Below, piece by piece: positions 35,728 to 47,519 of a stretch of DNA of 64,000 nucleotides; the stretch's first letter is position 1, and each line of letters starts with the position of its first letter. Position numbers and translations under genes: made by a program. The DNA is from Pseudopyrenochaeta lycopersici (Eukaryota; Ascomycota; Dothideomycetes; Pleosporales; Pseudopyrenochaetaceae): assembly GCA_003313425.1 (NCBI GenBank), contig NHZP01000060.1, positions 1-64,000 on the forward strand, read 5' to 3'. The notes under the pieces were generated by a model. That model saw only the letters and a list, made by a program, of their open reading frames with translations. It ran no database searches and had not been told where the DNA came from.

Positions 35728-37947
35728 CTGCCTAGGGTTTGTTAGGTAGCTCTATAGCTTGCATTTCTCTGTATAGTGTGTAAGTACTATGTTTATTCTT
35801 ATAATAGTCTGTATATTTTTTAATAAACTGTTTAACCTTCGCCTTTATATTCTTAAAGCTATAGTATTGCTGTATAAGTTCTATTATTCTCTTAATTCTA
35901 GGGTAACTATATACTAGGTTATTATAGTGTTATCTAATAATTACCTCTTATAATTCTTTAGGTACTTTAGGCGTAATTATTATAGTGTTATTTAATAACT
36001 TATTAGGTCCTAAGCTTCTGTCCTAGTTTACTTAAAGGATAGCAATTCTAACTATTACTCTTATTCCTGTAATGTCTAATCTGCAGCTAAGAGTATTAGC
36101 TCTGCTGTTATCTTTTCCTAGCGTGTATACGATCTTAAACTTATATTATACTAATATTTTAGTCTATCTAACCTATCTTTAGTTTAGGTCTTTAGTAGTA
36201 GTAAAATTAACTAAGTTCTTATAATCTATAAATATTATAAGGTCTAAGCAGCTCTCTGTGTAGATCTGCTAGTAGTTAAGGGCGTTAATAATTACTATAA
36301 GCTCTTTATTATGCACGTTATAGTATTCCTTGGGGTCTATAAATTTCCTTAAGTAGTAGGTAATTAGGTGCTATTTCCTATTACGCTCTTATTTTACTAT
36401 TATACTTAGTGTAAGGTTTAAGGTATCTATTTTAAACTATAGAGGTTCTCTTATTTAGAATATAATTAGTACTAGTAATATAATATAGGCTTCCTTAAGT
36501 ATCTAAAATACTTTTCTTTATTTATTCCCCTATTCTTATTTTATCTTTTTCCTTATAAGTTTAGTAAGTAGGATAGATTTTTTAGAGAAGTCCTTAATAA
36601 ACTATTAGTTAAAGTTAATAAATCCTATAAATAACTATATATCTTTAACTATTTTAGGTTTAGGCTATTCTTTTACTACTCTTATTTTTTCTTTACTTAT
36701 CTTTACTCTATATATACTTACTATATATCTTAAGAATTTAACTTCTTCCTTATAGAAGTTATATTTCTTAGGTTTAAGCAGTAAACTAAATCTTCCTAAG
36801 TAGGTAAGAACTATTTTAACGTACTTAATATATTCCTATAGATTATTAGAGTATATAAGGATATTATTAAGGTATGTAATAATAAATATATCTAAGTATT
36901 CTCTTAACACGTTATTAATAAGTACCTAGTATATTACTAGTGCGTTAGTAAGACTAAAAAGTATTACTATATATTTATAGTAGCTATAGCGTGTTCTAAA
37001 CGTAGTCTTCTATTCTTTATCTTCCTTTATATAATTAAGGTTATATACTTCTCTTAAGTCTAATACTATAAAGACTTTTATAAAGGCTAGTTAATCCTAT
37101 AGTTCTACTATATTTAGTAAAAGGTATTAATTCTTTATTATAATATTATTAAGTTTCTAGTAGTTAATATATAATCTTAACTTCCTATTCTTCTTTAGTA
37201 TAAATAGTATAAGGTATTCTACTAGTAATTATAATTCTATAATAAATCTTTTTTTTAAGTTTATTTTAATATATTCGCGTAGGGTTTTAAGTTCTTTTTC
37301 TAATAAACTATAGATTAAGCTAAAAGTTAGTTACTTTCCTTCCTATAGGATTATTTTATAATCCTAGGGTTAATATTTCAGTAATATTTTAGTACTTATC
37401 TCTTCCTAAAAGAGTAACTTATATTCTTTATATTTATTAAGGATTACTAGAGTTACACTTTACTCTTTAACTCTAGCTTGTTAGTCTAAGGGCCTTCTCT
37501 TAGTACCTGCTAAGTCGGACTCTTGTATTCTAAGGTTATCCTTATTTAAAGTAAGGATCCTAATTATTATCTTCTTATCTACCTAGGCACTTAGCCGCAG
37601 CGTAGGCTTACTTATAGTTACGTCTGTTCTATAGTATTTAAATAAGAACTTCTTCTATTTCTAAATCTATTTCTAGACTATATTCTCTTAACTATAAGAG
37701 TCCTAGTATTACGTCGTGTTGTAATAGTCTAAAGACGTCTAGGTTAATCGTCTCCCTGTAGTTCTAGATAATAAGTTACATACTCTATACTTTATATATA
37801 ATTACAGACTCTAATAGTATTAGTTACCTATTAGCTACTATTAATAGATATAGTACTAATTTTAATAATAGGATAAGGCTAGCTTATTCTATCGCTCGCG
37901 TAGAAATATAGCTCTGTTATGCTCTAGAATCTACTAGTACCTTTATC
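35728..37947 (-). mobile_element. Chromovirus F, protease-RT-RNaseH part
   Basis: Minus-strand continuation of F beyond A1. From 37947 leftwards: protease segment with Leu-Val-Asp-Ser (about 37930), then RT with Thr-Arg-Tyr-Gly-His-Tyr ... Phe-Ser-Leu-Thr-Asn-Ala (about 37000-36950). The active site Tyr-Leu-Asn-Asn (NN at 36863-36868) should be Tyr-Leu-Asp-Asp. RNase H and the zinc-binding start of integrase follow to 35728. At 37940-37947 it is cut by the CAGGG element E2; its gag and 5' LTR should lie beyond the window. Confidence 0.85.
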
Positions 37948-38811
37948 CAGGGTTGCCGTTTTTTAGTAATAGTAATTACTAATTACTAAAGGTAACTAGT
38001 AATAGTAATTACTATTACTAAAGGTACTTAGTAATTACTATAGTAATTTCTAAAAGTCTAATAGTAATTACCTAGTAATTACTAAGTAATTACTATTACT
38101 AAGTAATTACTATTACTAAAAATAGAAATTTATAATTAATAGTATTTATAATATTTTATTAGCTAGTTTATTATATAGTAATTAAATTAAAGATAATACT
38201 ACATAAATAAACGTATATAATTATTTACTGCTAATAGTTTTAAAGAAATAGATATATATATTTTAACTAAATAACTAACTAACTAATTCTATTTTTTTAA
38301 TTTTATATTACTTTATAAGTTTTTTTTCCTTTTTTTTAGTAAAGTTATATATACTCTACTATTATTCTATTTTAACTATAGACTCTAAATACTCTAGTTC
38401 GTTTAAATTAGAACTAATAAAGTCTATATATAAACTAGAATATCTTTTAACAGCTTTTAACTCTTCTATAGTATAAAATATCTTATTATAGATATTTAAA
38501 CTATCTAAAAAATATAAATCGTCTCTAATAAACTCTTCTTTTATAGCTAAAAAGTTATCTTTATTATTTAGATAATCTTTTATATTATTTACTTCTTTAG
38601 AAGTAATAAGACACTTAGTAGTAAGGCTTCTTATAAGCTCTATTAAAATTAATATATCTATATAATAAAAGTATTTAATAATATAAAACTTACTAAAATC
38701 TTTAAATAAAATACTAGTTTTTATAAGGTATTTATTTATACTTTCTAAAATAGTAGATAAAGTACTATCTATACTATTATTATCTAGTATAAATAAATAC
38801 TCTAAATCTAT
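37948..38811 (-). mobile_element. CAGGG element E2, 3' part
   Basis: Starts CAGGGTTGCCGTTTTTTAG at 37948 and matches the inverse of the E1 3' end, including the TAGTAATAGTAATTACTA arrays. It is inserted in the protease region of chromovirus F. LTR element B is inserted at 38812 with a 4-bp duplication CTAT. E2 resumes at 51461; its 5' end lies beyond E3 and A2, outside the window. Confidence 0.88.
38362..38811 (-). pseudogene. E2 ORF, 150 open codons of unknown family, interrupted by element B
   Basis: Open on the minus strand from the B junction to the stop at 38362. It joins in frame with about 25-30 codons at 51461-51540. Composition is extreme: Ile, Leu, Asn, Lys, Ser, Tyr, Phe, Asp and Glu dominate, with no Gln, Trp, Gly, Pro, His or Met in the 150 codons. 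The end is homologous to E1 6379-6593. By position it should be the transposase or an accessory protein of the CAGGG element, but I see no known catalytic motif. The apparent Met start at 38991 lies in the LTR of B and is an artefact. Confidence 0.6.
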
Positions 38812-39184
38812 TGTGGAGTTAACAAGGTGGTTCGGCACAATCCCGCAGTTCTGGTGTTGTGAATGAGAGGTAACGATGGAATCCAAACGTGCGTGAATAA
38901 CAGGAGCAGCTCTGCCTGTGCAGTCTGCCAGAAACGAAGGTAAGTATGGAGCCTGATTAAAAGTAATAAACAAAATGGTCTGAAATCTCATGAATTAACG
39001 TAGCTAATGCACTAGCTACTTTACAAAATCTTAGTTTTTGAAGTGAATTCTCGTGGAGTGTGGTGCATGAGGTTTTGGTGCATGACGTTGAGATCTCTCG
39101 CATCTCCAAGTCTTATCATCAAATCTCGCTGACAAAGGAAACCTATCATCACCTGATTGCCCAGGTACCCTGTGCAACGGCACA
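38812..39184 (-). repeat. B 3' LTR
   Basis: 373 bp, six transitions from the 5' LTR. Preceded on the minus strand by the purine tract AGTAGGGGAGG and TT. Confidence 0.95.
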
Positions 39185-39186
39185 AA

Positions 39187-39197
39187 CCTCCCCTACT
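39187..39197 (-). promoter_or_regulatory. B polypurine tract
   Basis: Minus strand AGTAGGGGAGG two bases before the 3' LTR; the same tract precedes the A 3' LTRs. It would prime plus-strand DNA synthesis. Confidence 0.8.
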
Positions 39198-39285
39198 TCG
39201 AGCTCAGTCCTATTGAGCTTACAACTCCTACTTATTGTTCCTTCTCCTCGCAAGTAGAACTACCAGCAGGAGGAGAAGAGAACTG

Positions 39286-39320
39286 GGAAAAGGAAAGAAA
39301 GAAAGAAAGAAAGAAAGAAA
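39286..39320. repeat. (GAAA)n microsatellite in the B 3' untranslated part
   Basis: Seven or so GAAA units on the plus strand between the ORF3 stop and the 3' LTR, in a purine-rich stretch. Confidence 0.9.
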
Positions 39321-39563
39321 TTGTTGCCCTACGAACAAAGGGAAGGCAGCATAGGCTGCATTTCTGCAGGAGGAGCAGTCCTTGTAATTGTGCAGGTTCC
39401 TTTATGAACTCCCGCACTTTATTGTTAAATCTCCTAAAGACAGTAGGAAAAATAAAAGAAAATGCGCCTTAACCTTACTGTTGAAGACGCTAGCAAGTAT
39501 GCTATCGTCCTAGTATCCCTTAAACGACCTGGAGGCACTTAGCTAATCAGAGTCTGTTAAGCC

Positions 39564-42500
39564 TTACTTCTTCTTCTTGATCTCCTTAATCCTCTTGCTA
39601 CGACGAGGAGTCTGCGACGGTGCATGCAGATTTGACGCGCTTATGTTAGGTTGCGCTTGCCCAGGACGAGAAGGCGCAGGAGGAGGTCCTATAGGTGACT
39701 GACCAGGCGAATACTAACCTAGCGCCTGTTGCTGCGATGACGACCTTCGTGAACTAGCATGAGTTGAAGTCTGTGGAGACTTAGTTGCGCTTCGGATGGA
39801 CAGGCGCCTCGGTTTCTCCTTCCTGTCTAGTATCCTAGCAGCCTTGCTATTAGGATTATTAGAAAGCTCCTTAAGAACCTTGTCTAGGGCAGTGCGTTGT
39901 TTAACCTGCCTATCGTGCTTCTACTACTCAGCTTCCTGAGCTGGATTTATACCTTTATTTGAGAAGAACGACCTGTTAGGTACGCTGATGTCTTTGTCTT
40001 CTCTAAAAGTAAGCTTCTTATGATGCTGGCAGACAACCTAATGCTCTTTGATTATCTTTACCGTAGCCTTCCTAGTATCCTTGATAAATTGACGGATTAA
40101 ACTAGGGTTAGGCTGATCTGTGAACAAGTTAGTCAGTTCCTCTAAAACTAGCGGAGAATCCTATCTTAGCTAATAGTTCACAGCCTTAGTAATGTTTGAC
40201 GAGTACACTGGTGTAATATCTCTAGGAAAGGCCTACTTGACGCTGCTATAGTGATTTGAGTGTCTAGACGGTAACTTTGGCGCGGCAGTCAAGCTTTAAA
40301 AGGCAGCAGCGAGCTCTTGATAGGAGCCCATCTCAGGAATCTCCATCGTAGTCATGTCCTCTTCTACCTTAACAAACTAAGGCAAGATAGTTCGTCGTTA
40401 CTTAGTTGCAGGCCCAGTAGATCCATGAGGCAGCCTAGGATCAGAGATGCGGACGTGACCAGCCTTGCAAGGCTAACTGAACTATTCAACGTCAGGGAAT
40501 TTCGCACTGCAACTCTCTGGCCAGTCCCTCTTATCGTCCCATCCCTTAATATAACTAGTAGAGTTCTTAAGTCCTGAGTTTTCTCGCTAGTTCTAGTACT
40601 TGTGGATAATATTATGAAAGCCACGTAGTATCTGCGTGCAGTTGTCTTTGTCTTTATCGTTAAAAGAGACGCTTCCTTGGATAATATCCACGCCTCTGCC
40701 TGAGTATACAGCCTTAGAGATGTTTAAGTTAACGTGACGGAAGTAAGTCCTATCCCTAGGCTTAGTGTATTTCGTGTAGTAAGGGTAGGAAATTAGGTTA
40801 GGCTCTTTTCGCAAGACTGCGTACAGCAGCTAGTATTTAACGTCACCTCGCACAAGCTGCTGTATTAACGAATAATATATTACCTGACACCAGCCAAGGT
40901 TGCTTTTACTATTAATTAGCCGCGTGTAGTAGAGGTACATGTTAAAACTTTAATCAAGGATTGAGACTAGCTTAGGATCCTTAAAAATCCAGCTAAAGGC
41001 GTCGTAGGTAATACTGCCGTATTCCTTGAATGCTTTAACATATACTCCCTAATTAAGAGCCTTAGCAACTTCGTCCCAGTTAATTTGGACTTGAACTTTT
41101 GCCGGGCGATAACGATAGCTTTTTAGGTCTTGATGCGTATAGTCTCCTTGAAACGGGGCTGAGAACAGAACTTAAGTTACTGGGTCCGATTAAAGCTGAC
41201 CCCATCGATCCTAACAATAGTATAGTATCTTGAGCAGCTGAACTGTGTTTAAAATACTGAGGCTTTGAGTAAGCAGGCCCATCTTGCCAGCCACGTAACG
41301 GTAATGTTGCCAGCACACCCTGCGATGGTCGAATACCTGACTACCCTGCCTATCCTTAAGAGTGCTGAAATTCACACACTCTCGATACCAGGTATCAATC
41401 AGCTGGACGCGCTCACTATCATTCAACTTCCTAGACGTAAGCGACGCGGTCATCTTGACTAGAGCAGACTGTTTATTCATACAGTTGCATCCCTTGCGCG
41501 ATTTCACTGCGATGCTGGTTTCAAGCGAGATGTCTTCTTCAATTGAGTCTTGAACGTTAATACTGTTGTTAAGTGTTGCTAGCAGCATTTCTGACTCTTC
41601 GCGTAACTGCCTCACTAACTCTGAGTCTCTTACGCGAATCTTATCTGGAGCGAGAGGCTGCGTAGAGGGAAATCTCTAACGCCGCCTAAGACGGAATTTC
41701 TCTTGAAGGGCCTCTACTGCCTTGACTTGTTGTTGAGTGCGCCTGTTTCCTCTTAAATGTTGTTCTTCTGGCTGGATTTCTTGAATGCTTTCAGCTGTAA
41801 CAGACAGCCTGTCTGTTTGAGGCTCGCCTAGCTTCTCTAGCTTATTCTAGATGTCGCTTCCAAATTCTTTACTTGTGCGTCGATAACTAAGACTAGAAGG
41901 CTTAATAACTTGCGTGCGCCCTCTAATGTTTAATAAAGTGGCTGGGCTTTGGCTTCTAGCACGTTTAGAGGCAGTTATCGCTAAGGCTGTTGTCTGGACG
42001 CCAGCCTTAGTCGCAGAATCGTTCTTGCTATCGCTAGTAGCAGGAAGAAGTAACTTAGTCTGCTTATGATACCTGAAATGATTCTCCTGTAGCCACTTAG
42101 GTGGAATAGGCACATTCAGAGGAAGCTTCGTCCCTGCATGCAATTGCTTTCTATACTATTTAATTGCCTCTGTCTAGAATATCTAGTTAAGGTACCCTTG
42201 TCTAGAGCGCGTGTTTATATTGTTGGCTGTGATCTTAGAGGCAGGCATCTTGTGCTTGTTAACGATGCCGCGCAACTTGGCGTTACCGTCCTTATAATAC
42301 TTCTTTATCTAAGCAGGCATGTTAGCTATCTGCTAACGTACTTCTTCCTAGTTAGTGATGTTAATAAATCCATCCTGCCTCCTCCTCGCAGATTATCGTT
42401 GATAGTAAAGAGCTGTGTTAAGGAAGGGAGCGAGGTTGTCTAGCGAGGTCCTGCGTAGTAACCATTGGACTGCCGTCACGCCAGAGTGCGAGTACACCAC

Positions 42501-43421
42501 CTGAACGGAATATGGAATGAGAACCTGCCTTAGTACATGCTGATGGTGTTCGTCCAGATAGGCAAACGCGCTCTCTGTCTCCTTTTTCCTCTTCTTCTTG
42601 TAAGTGTCTATGTCCTTGAGTATAGGATATTGCTGCTTAAAAGCAGCGACGCCTCTATACTGCGACATCAGGCTCAGTCTTCCTTTTAGAAATTCTCTAG
42701 TCGCGATAATAAGGGTCAAAGTCTTGTTAAAGTAAGTCGCTAAGGCCACTATCTAATTATCTACCATGCCCTTCTGTTTAACAGGCGAGACTTGCAGCAA
42801 GCTTTAAACCTAAGTGTCTACTGTAATCCCTGCGTGCTAAGGGACTTCAACGTTACTATAACGCTTAAGCTTAGTTCTGTAGTCTTTAATAGCTTCTTTG
42901 CTAGTGAATCGCACGATCTCCGTCGGCGCAGGCTTAATTGTGGTCGTGGTTGGTTGAGGATTTGGGTTTGACGGTGGGGGTGGACGCTTCCCAGGCTGTT
43001 TGGGTGTCTGAGGCGGCTGTGACATCGCTTGAAGTTTGTACCTGACAGGCACTCGTGTGTCTACCTTAGAAAGTTTCAATAGATAGTAACAGGAAGTAAG
43101 AAAGAGAAACTCAGGCCCTGCAGGATTAACTACAGGCTCGAGATTTGGAGGGGGTTCGAGCGGCGGAGGGTATCTTTCCCTCCCTAACTTTACTTGAAAG
43201 CCCCGCTAAAGCTCGTCAACGTAGTAAAAGGTGAAGTTGCTATTATTTTAACTCCTTCCTGTTGCCTAATTGGCTGGCATAGCGGGTCCTCTTAAGAGTT
43301 GGCCACTCAGGAACGTTTCCTAAGCGGGTCTTATCTTACTGCCAAACGCAGCTATAAACTTACCTTCACACTTTAAAACATTAATTATCTCATCTTCCAC
43401 CTCCTTTAATTAATTCTGCAT
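39564..43421 (-). pseudogene. B ORF3: large third ORF with a PhyH-like 2OG/Fe(II) dioxygenase region
   Basis: One frame from ATG 43421-43419 to TAA 39566-39564 (1,286 codons), broken only by RIP-type stops. The N-terminal two thirds match A ORF3 (for example Tyr-Ser-His-Ser-Gly-Val-Thr near 42500) but no known family. The C-terminal part resembles PhyH dioxygenases. It has Arg-His-Val-Asn-Leu-Asn (about 40740-40725, an HxD site with Asp now Asn), then Asn-Cys-Thr-Gln-Ile-Leu-x-Gly-Phe-His (about 40635), like the PhyH PGSH segment. Further on come Leu-Pro-His-Gly-Ser (His codon 40435-40437) and Arg-Arg-Thr-Ile-Leu. The tail is Pro/Ser-rich, ending in a Lys/Arg cluster like a nuclear signal. 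Start lies about 60 bp below hairpin 2. Known family: 2-oxoglutarate-dependent hydroxylases. Inferred: substrate unknown. Confidence 0.65.
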
Positions 43422-43480
43422 CTTCGAATTGTCGCTCCGTGGCCTCGTGGTTGCGTTGCAGCTGTTGGCGCAGATATCAA

Positions 43481-43546
43481 GTTGTCCAGCCAATCAGATT
43501 TCAGCAGGTCTCGCTAAGCTCACCTGGCGATTGCTGATTGGCCAGA
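43481..43546 (-). repeat. B hairpin 2, upstream of ORF3
   Basis: Palindromic: outer arms GCCAATCAG and CTGATTGGC, inner CAGGT ... ACCTGG around CTCGCTAAGCTC. It is a direct repeat of B hairpin 1 (about 33 of 36 bases alike in the core). It lies between the pol end and the ORF3 ATG, so it could affect ORF3 expression. Confidence 0.75.
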
Positions 43547-43729
43547 TTCTTTAACACCCTAGTTTCTCTACTATTTTCGATCGCGCAGCAAGGAGATCGA
43601 CCTCCCAGCGACTCTAAATGATATTTCGTTCAATTTTGACTCATTTTTATATGTCTGGGAGGTTGCGCTGCGTGTGTGTAATGCTAAATGTGTAAAAATA
43701 TGCGAAAATTTAACAAAGGAAATACAGCC

Positions 43730-46700
43730 CCTCCCCTGCTTTAAGATGAAAGCCTGTCCCCTGGGCTTAAGCAAGCTTATCTTCTGAGTCAGAATCAATT
43801 TCTGAATTAGGTATTTGAACATATTATTGTCTCTTAGTCTCTGTCAAAGATCTTAGTATAATAATAGGATAGCTGCGTGCAGTTAGCTGTATTATATCTT
43901 TAGATGAATCTAAGTTTGTAGGAGGATTATTCTCTGTCTCTTGTGACTGAATCGCGTCTTGGTCAGGATTTTCAATGACTGTGAACTTATCATCTTGAGA
44001 GTTGTCAGATTAAGTAGGCGGTAGTGAAAAGTCAGCTTCAGCATCCCACAACGAAGGATCCCATAGCTTTGCACGACCTTAATGCTCCTGAGCGACCTCG
44101 CTTTCATCTCGAGGTACCTACAGCTTAAGTCTCTATCCTAGGGTAGTGTTTCTGAATCGCGTGCCGTTAAGGTCTATAAGTTAATAGTTGCCTTTATCTT
44201 GATTAGCATGAAAGACTTTATATAGTCCCAGCTATCTGCTCGCAAGCTTCTTATCTCTTGACATGTTAATGTCTCTGGCTGAGTCCCACATTAGTACGAA
44301 GTTATCTTCTTTGATTTCCTCTTAACGAATCTCTCTGTAATTATCCTAATATTCCTTCTTTTCGCGTCGCAGGCGCTTAGTTCTCGACACTGCGTCCTTA
44401 AGAAATTGATCTCTCAAATCTAGCTGCATAGCTCGCACCGCCAATAACTGGCCTCTTGATGTTACTTGTCTGAATGGCAATGTCTGCTATGTTGGAAGAG
44501 CAAGCTTAATCAGAAGTACTAGATTCTGACCAGTGACCAACTAATAAGGAGAATATCCAGTCTAACTCTGAGTAGAAATTCTGTCTGCCTATAATACCGT
44601 CGGAAGATTATTAACCTAAGGTCCAGGAAGCTTTGCTAGTGCGTTGCATATTGGCTTGTGACCACCCTTAATTTTTCCTATAGCCTGAGGGTTGTATACT
44701 GATGCCTGGATCCTCCTGATACGATAAATCTTAGTAAGGGCTTTAACTACCTTTCTGAAATTAGGTCCGCCGTCTACAGTAAGTATCCTTGTTATACTCC
44801 AGCGACACAAGATTTCCTTATATAAAAACTTAGCGATAGTAGATAACTTGTTATTAGCTATTGCTCGTGCCTCTAGCCATCTACTAAGGTATTCTCATGC
44901 AATTACGATAAATTTCTTTCCTTGACAATGCGGCATGTAAACAACGTCTATAGTAACTCGTTCCCATAATGCGTGATAGTAGGTATTCGTCAGCATCTCT
45001 TACTTGCGACTTGATGATCTCCGCTGGCACTGTTCACATGATGCAATCGTGCGTCGCACCTCCTTATATATCCTTTCCCACCAGTATCGTTGAGTAAGCA
45101 TTAAATAGACGCCGTTCACTCCTCTGTAACTAGTCTGTTAATGTACTTCCCATATAGCTACAGTCTTCAGATTAGGATCATCCACAACTTAACGAATAGC
45201 TATATTCCTTGTAGACTTTTGGAACAGATAGCCTTCTCGCATAAAGAAATTCATCGCCCTCTTTTTCTACGCTTAAAGTTGTGCCCTCGTGAGGCCTTCA
45301 GGCTTCTTAAATCTTATTAAGAACTAAGTAATTACTTCTAACTTGTCTGAGTATTGCTTATTTAGTACCCTACTCGTCTCAGCAGGCGAGGCAAACTCGA
45401 GGTTAGCGACCAGGTTTTTAATGAAATCTTCGAGGTCGTCTTCAGTCTCGTCTGGCTGTTCCCATCCTTCTGGCTTCAGATATTGTAACAACGCATTAGG
45501 AACGACATTCTTCTTTCCAGGAACATGCTTAATGTTAAAGTCCTAGGTAAGGATAGCTGCGAGCTACCTGTTTTGGACTGACCCAGGAACGTCAGGCGAT
45601 GATCTGTTGAGTTGATGAATGAGCGTCTGAGCGTCTGTTTTAATGGTAAAATGTTGTCTATATAGCTAGGTTCTGAATTTCTTTAGCGCCTATAATACTG
45701 CCTTGCACTTAAGCTTTGTTAAGTGCTAGAGACTCTTAGCTTTTAACTATATTGTACTTTTAAATCGACACGGATATCTTTTTCTGTCTGCTCTAATCTG
45801 TTTAAGAGACGCGCCTGCGCCTTCCTTACTTGCGTCTACTGCTATAAAAAGCATACCTCTATTCTTATAATTAGAACTTACTAACGCTGGGGCTAAAGTA
45901 ATATATTGCTTCAAGGTACGCATAGCCTCTTGTTAAGCCCCCTGCTATGTCTATTCAACGCTAGTCCTTATTAACTGGAATAGGGGCTTCGCGCGAATAG
46001 CAAAGCTAGGCACCTATATCCTGTAGTAGACATAGATACCCATAAACGCCCTTACTTCTTTCACGTTTCTGCATTCTAGCTAATCCAGAATCTTAGCTAC
46101 TTTCTGTTAATCTAGATATCTTCCTTACGCAGTAACCTTATATCTAACTACCCCTAATCTAGAGACTCCCTAATAACACTTCTTACCTAAAATTATAGCT
46201 CTAGCTCTTTCTACGTTAGCTAGAGCCCTGTCTAGCTACTAAATATATTCTAACACATATCTTCTTACTCTAGGAAATGCTTCTTCTCCTCTATAGTTAG
46301 TTTTAGGACCGCTAGCAGTAATATCGTCTATAAAAGGAATAGTATATAGCTAATAATCCTTTATAATCTTTATAACTACTCGCTGAAAGACTGTAACTGA
46401 GTTGGTTGCGCCTTAAACTATCGTACAGTATTGAAGCAAACTAACTGGCGTATGAAAGGCAGTTATGTCTCTGCTGTCTAGATAAAGTGTGATCTGGTCA
46501 TATCCTGAGAATAGATCTATGAGAGATAGAATACGACATCTACTAAAACGCTTAGAGAATTCATCTGCTGTCGGAGGCAGATTAGTATCCCTAAGAGACA
46601 CTGCGTTTATCTTAATTGACCTAAGTATTATCTAATAACTCTTATCCTTCTTTTTGACCAGAAACTATAAGTTTCTGTACTAACTGGCGCATCTTTCTAG

Positions 46701-47519
46701 TACCCCTCTATTAAGTCTGTTATTGAACATTGTAACTACCTCTTCCTCAACAGCTCGCGCTATTAGGAATGATTTTTCTTGCTAAGCTTTATGTTTAATA
46801 GTCCGTATCTTATATGGAGGACATACATCCTCAATAATTCGTTCTGTCTTAGAGAAAGTGAAAGCGATCGCGCCTTCTCTGTTTATTAACATTTTAATAA
46901 ATAGCTGAACTTCTAATTTTGTTAACTCAGATCTAAACTTTTGTAAGGCTAGCCTTTCTAGTGTTAATCTTATGCCCTGTGGGAATGCTGTATATCTGTA
47001 TTTAAAAAGGTGATTAAAAGGCCCTATATTAGGAGGTCTTAGACTTTTTCTTAAGAGTTGCAGTTTAACAGCATGTCGCTTCCAATCCTTACGCCCAAAC
47101 TCCTTAATATCTGATGCCGCAGGAATATCCACAGGTTGCACCTTATCAGCTACCCTCTTATGCAGGGTATTAACCTAACTGCCTATGTACTTCCTTCTCT
47201 TTTCCTATTGCGCCTGACGGTTAAGTTCACACATGACTGAAAAAGACTCCAATTCTCGCACAGCTGAAGGATCCTTAGAGGCTCCAACTCTATAGCTCAT
47301 TACTTGCTTTGCCTATTCTTTAAATTGCTGCTTATTATTAGTCGTAAAAATAGGTAAAAATTCGCTAAATCCAACAGAAGCTTTCACAAACTTAGCCTCC
47401 TGAATATACTTAACCTAAGCATAAGATGAATAAGATTCTGAACTAAAACATCGCCCTAGGTATCTTCTACTTAAATCTAGACACTCCTCCCCAGAAAGGG
47501 TGTCTGCTATATGTTTTCC
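43730..47519 (-). pseudogene. B RT-RNaseH-integrase frame
   Basis: Frame lies -1 relative to gag-PR. RT: Leu-Ile-Asp-Leu-Phe-Ser-Gly-Tyr-Asp (about 46520-46495) and Phe-Ile-Asp-Asp (about 46325-46340), so the catalytic Asp pair is intact. RNase H follows near 45700-45550. Integrase: Val-Asp-Gly-Gly-Pro-Asn (about 44780) and Ala-Ile-Gly-Lys-Ile-Lys-Gly-Gly-His (about 44680), where the expected catalytic Glu is Lys. A long acidic C-terminal extension runs to about 43730. RIP stops interrupt it, for example near 45950 and 46190. Confidence 0.85.

Noticed and set aside
35724..35728. 5-bp target duplication for A1
   Set aside because: Only 4 bp (ATAT) match on both sides; B also shows 4 bp (CTAT).
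38812..38991. Met-initiated N-terminus of the 209-codon ORF 38362-38991, also seen as ORF 50991-51263
   Set aside because: This part lies in the B LTR and recurs in the other LTR. It is fused by chance to the E2 ORF at the insertion junction.
40317..42443. Several plus-strand ORFs of 60-100 codons
   Set aside because: Antisense shadows of B ORF3, whose minus frame is collinear across the whole stretch and conserved in A.
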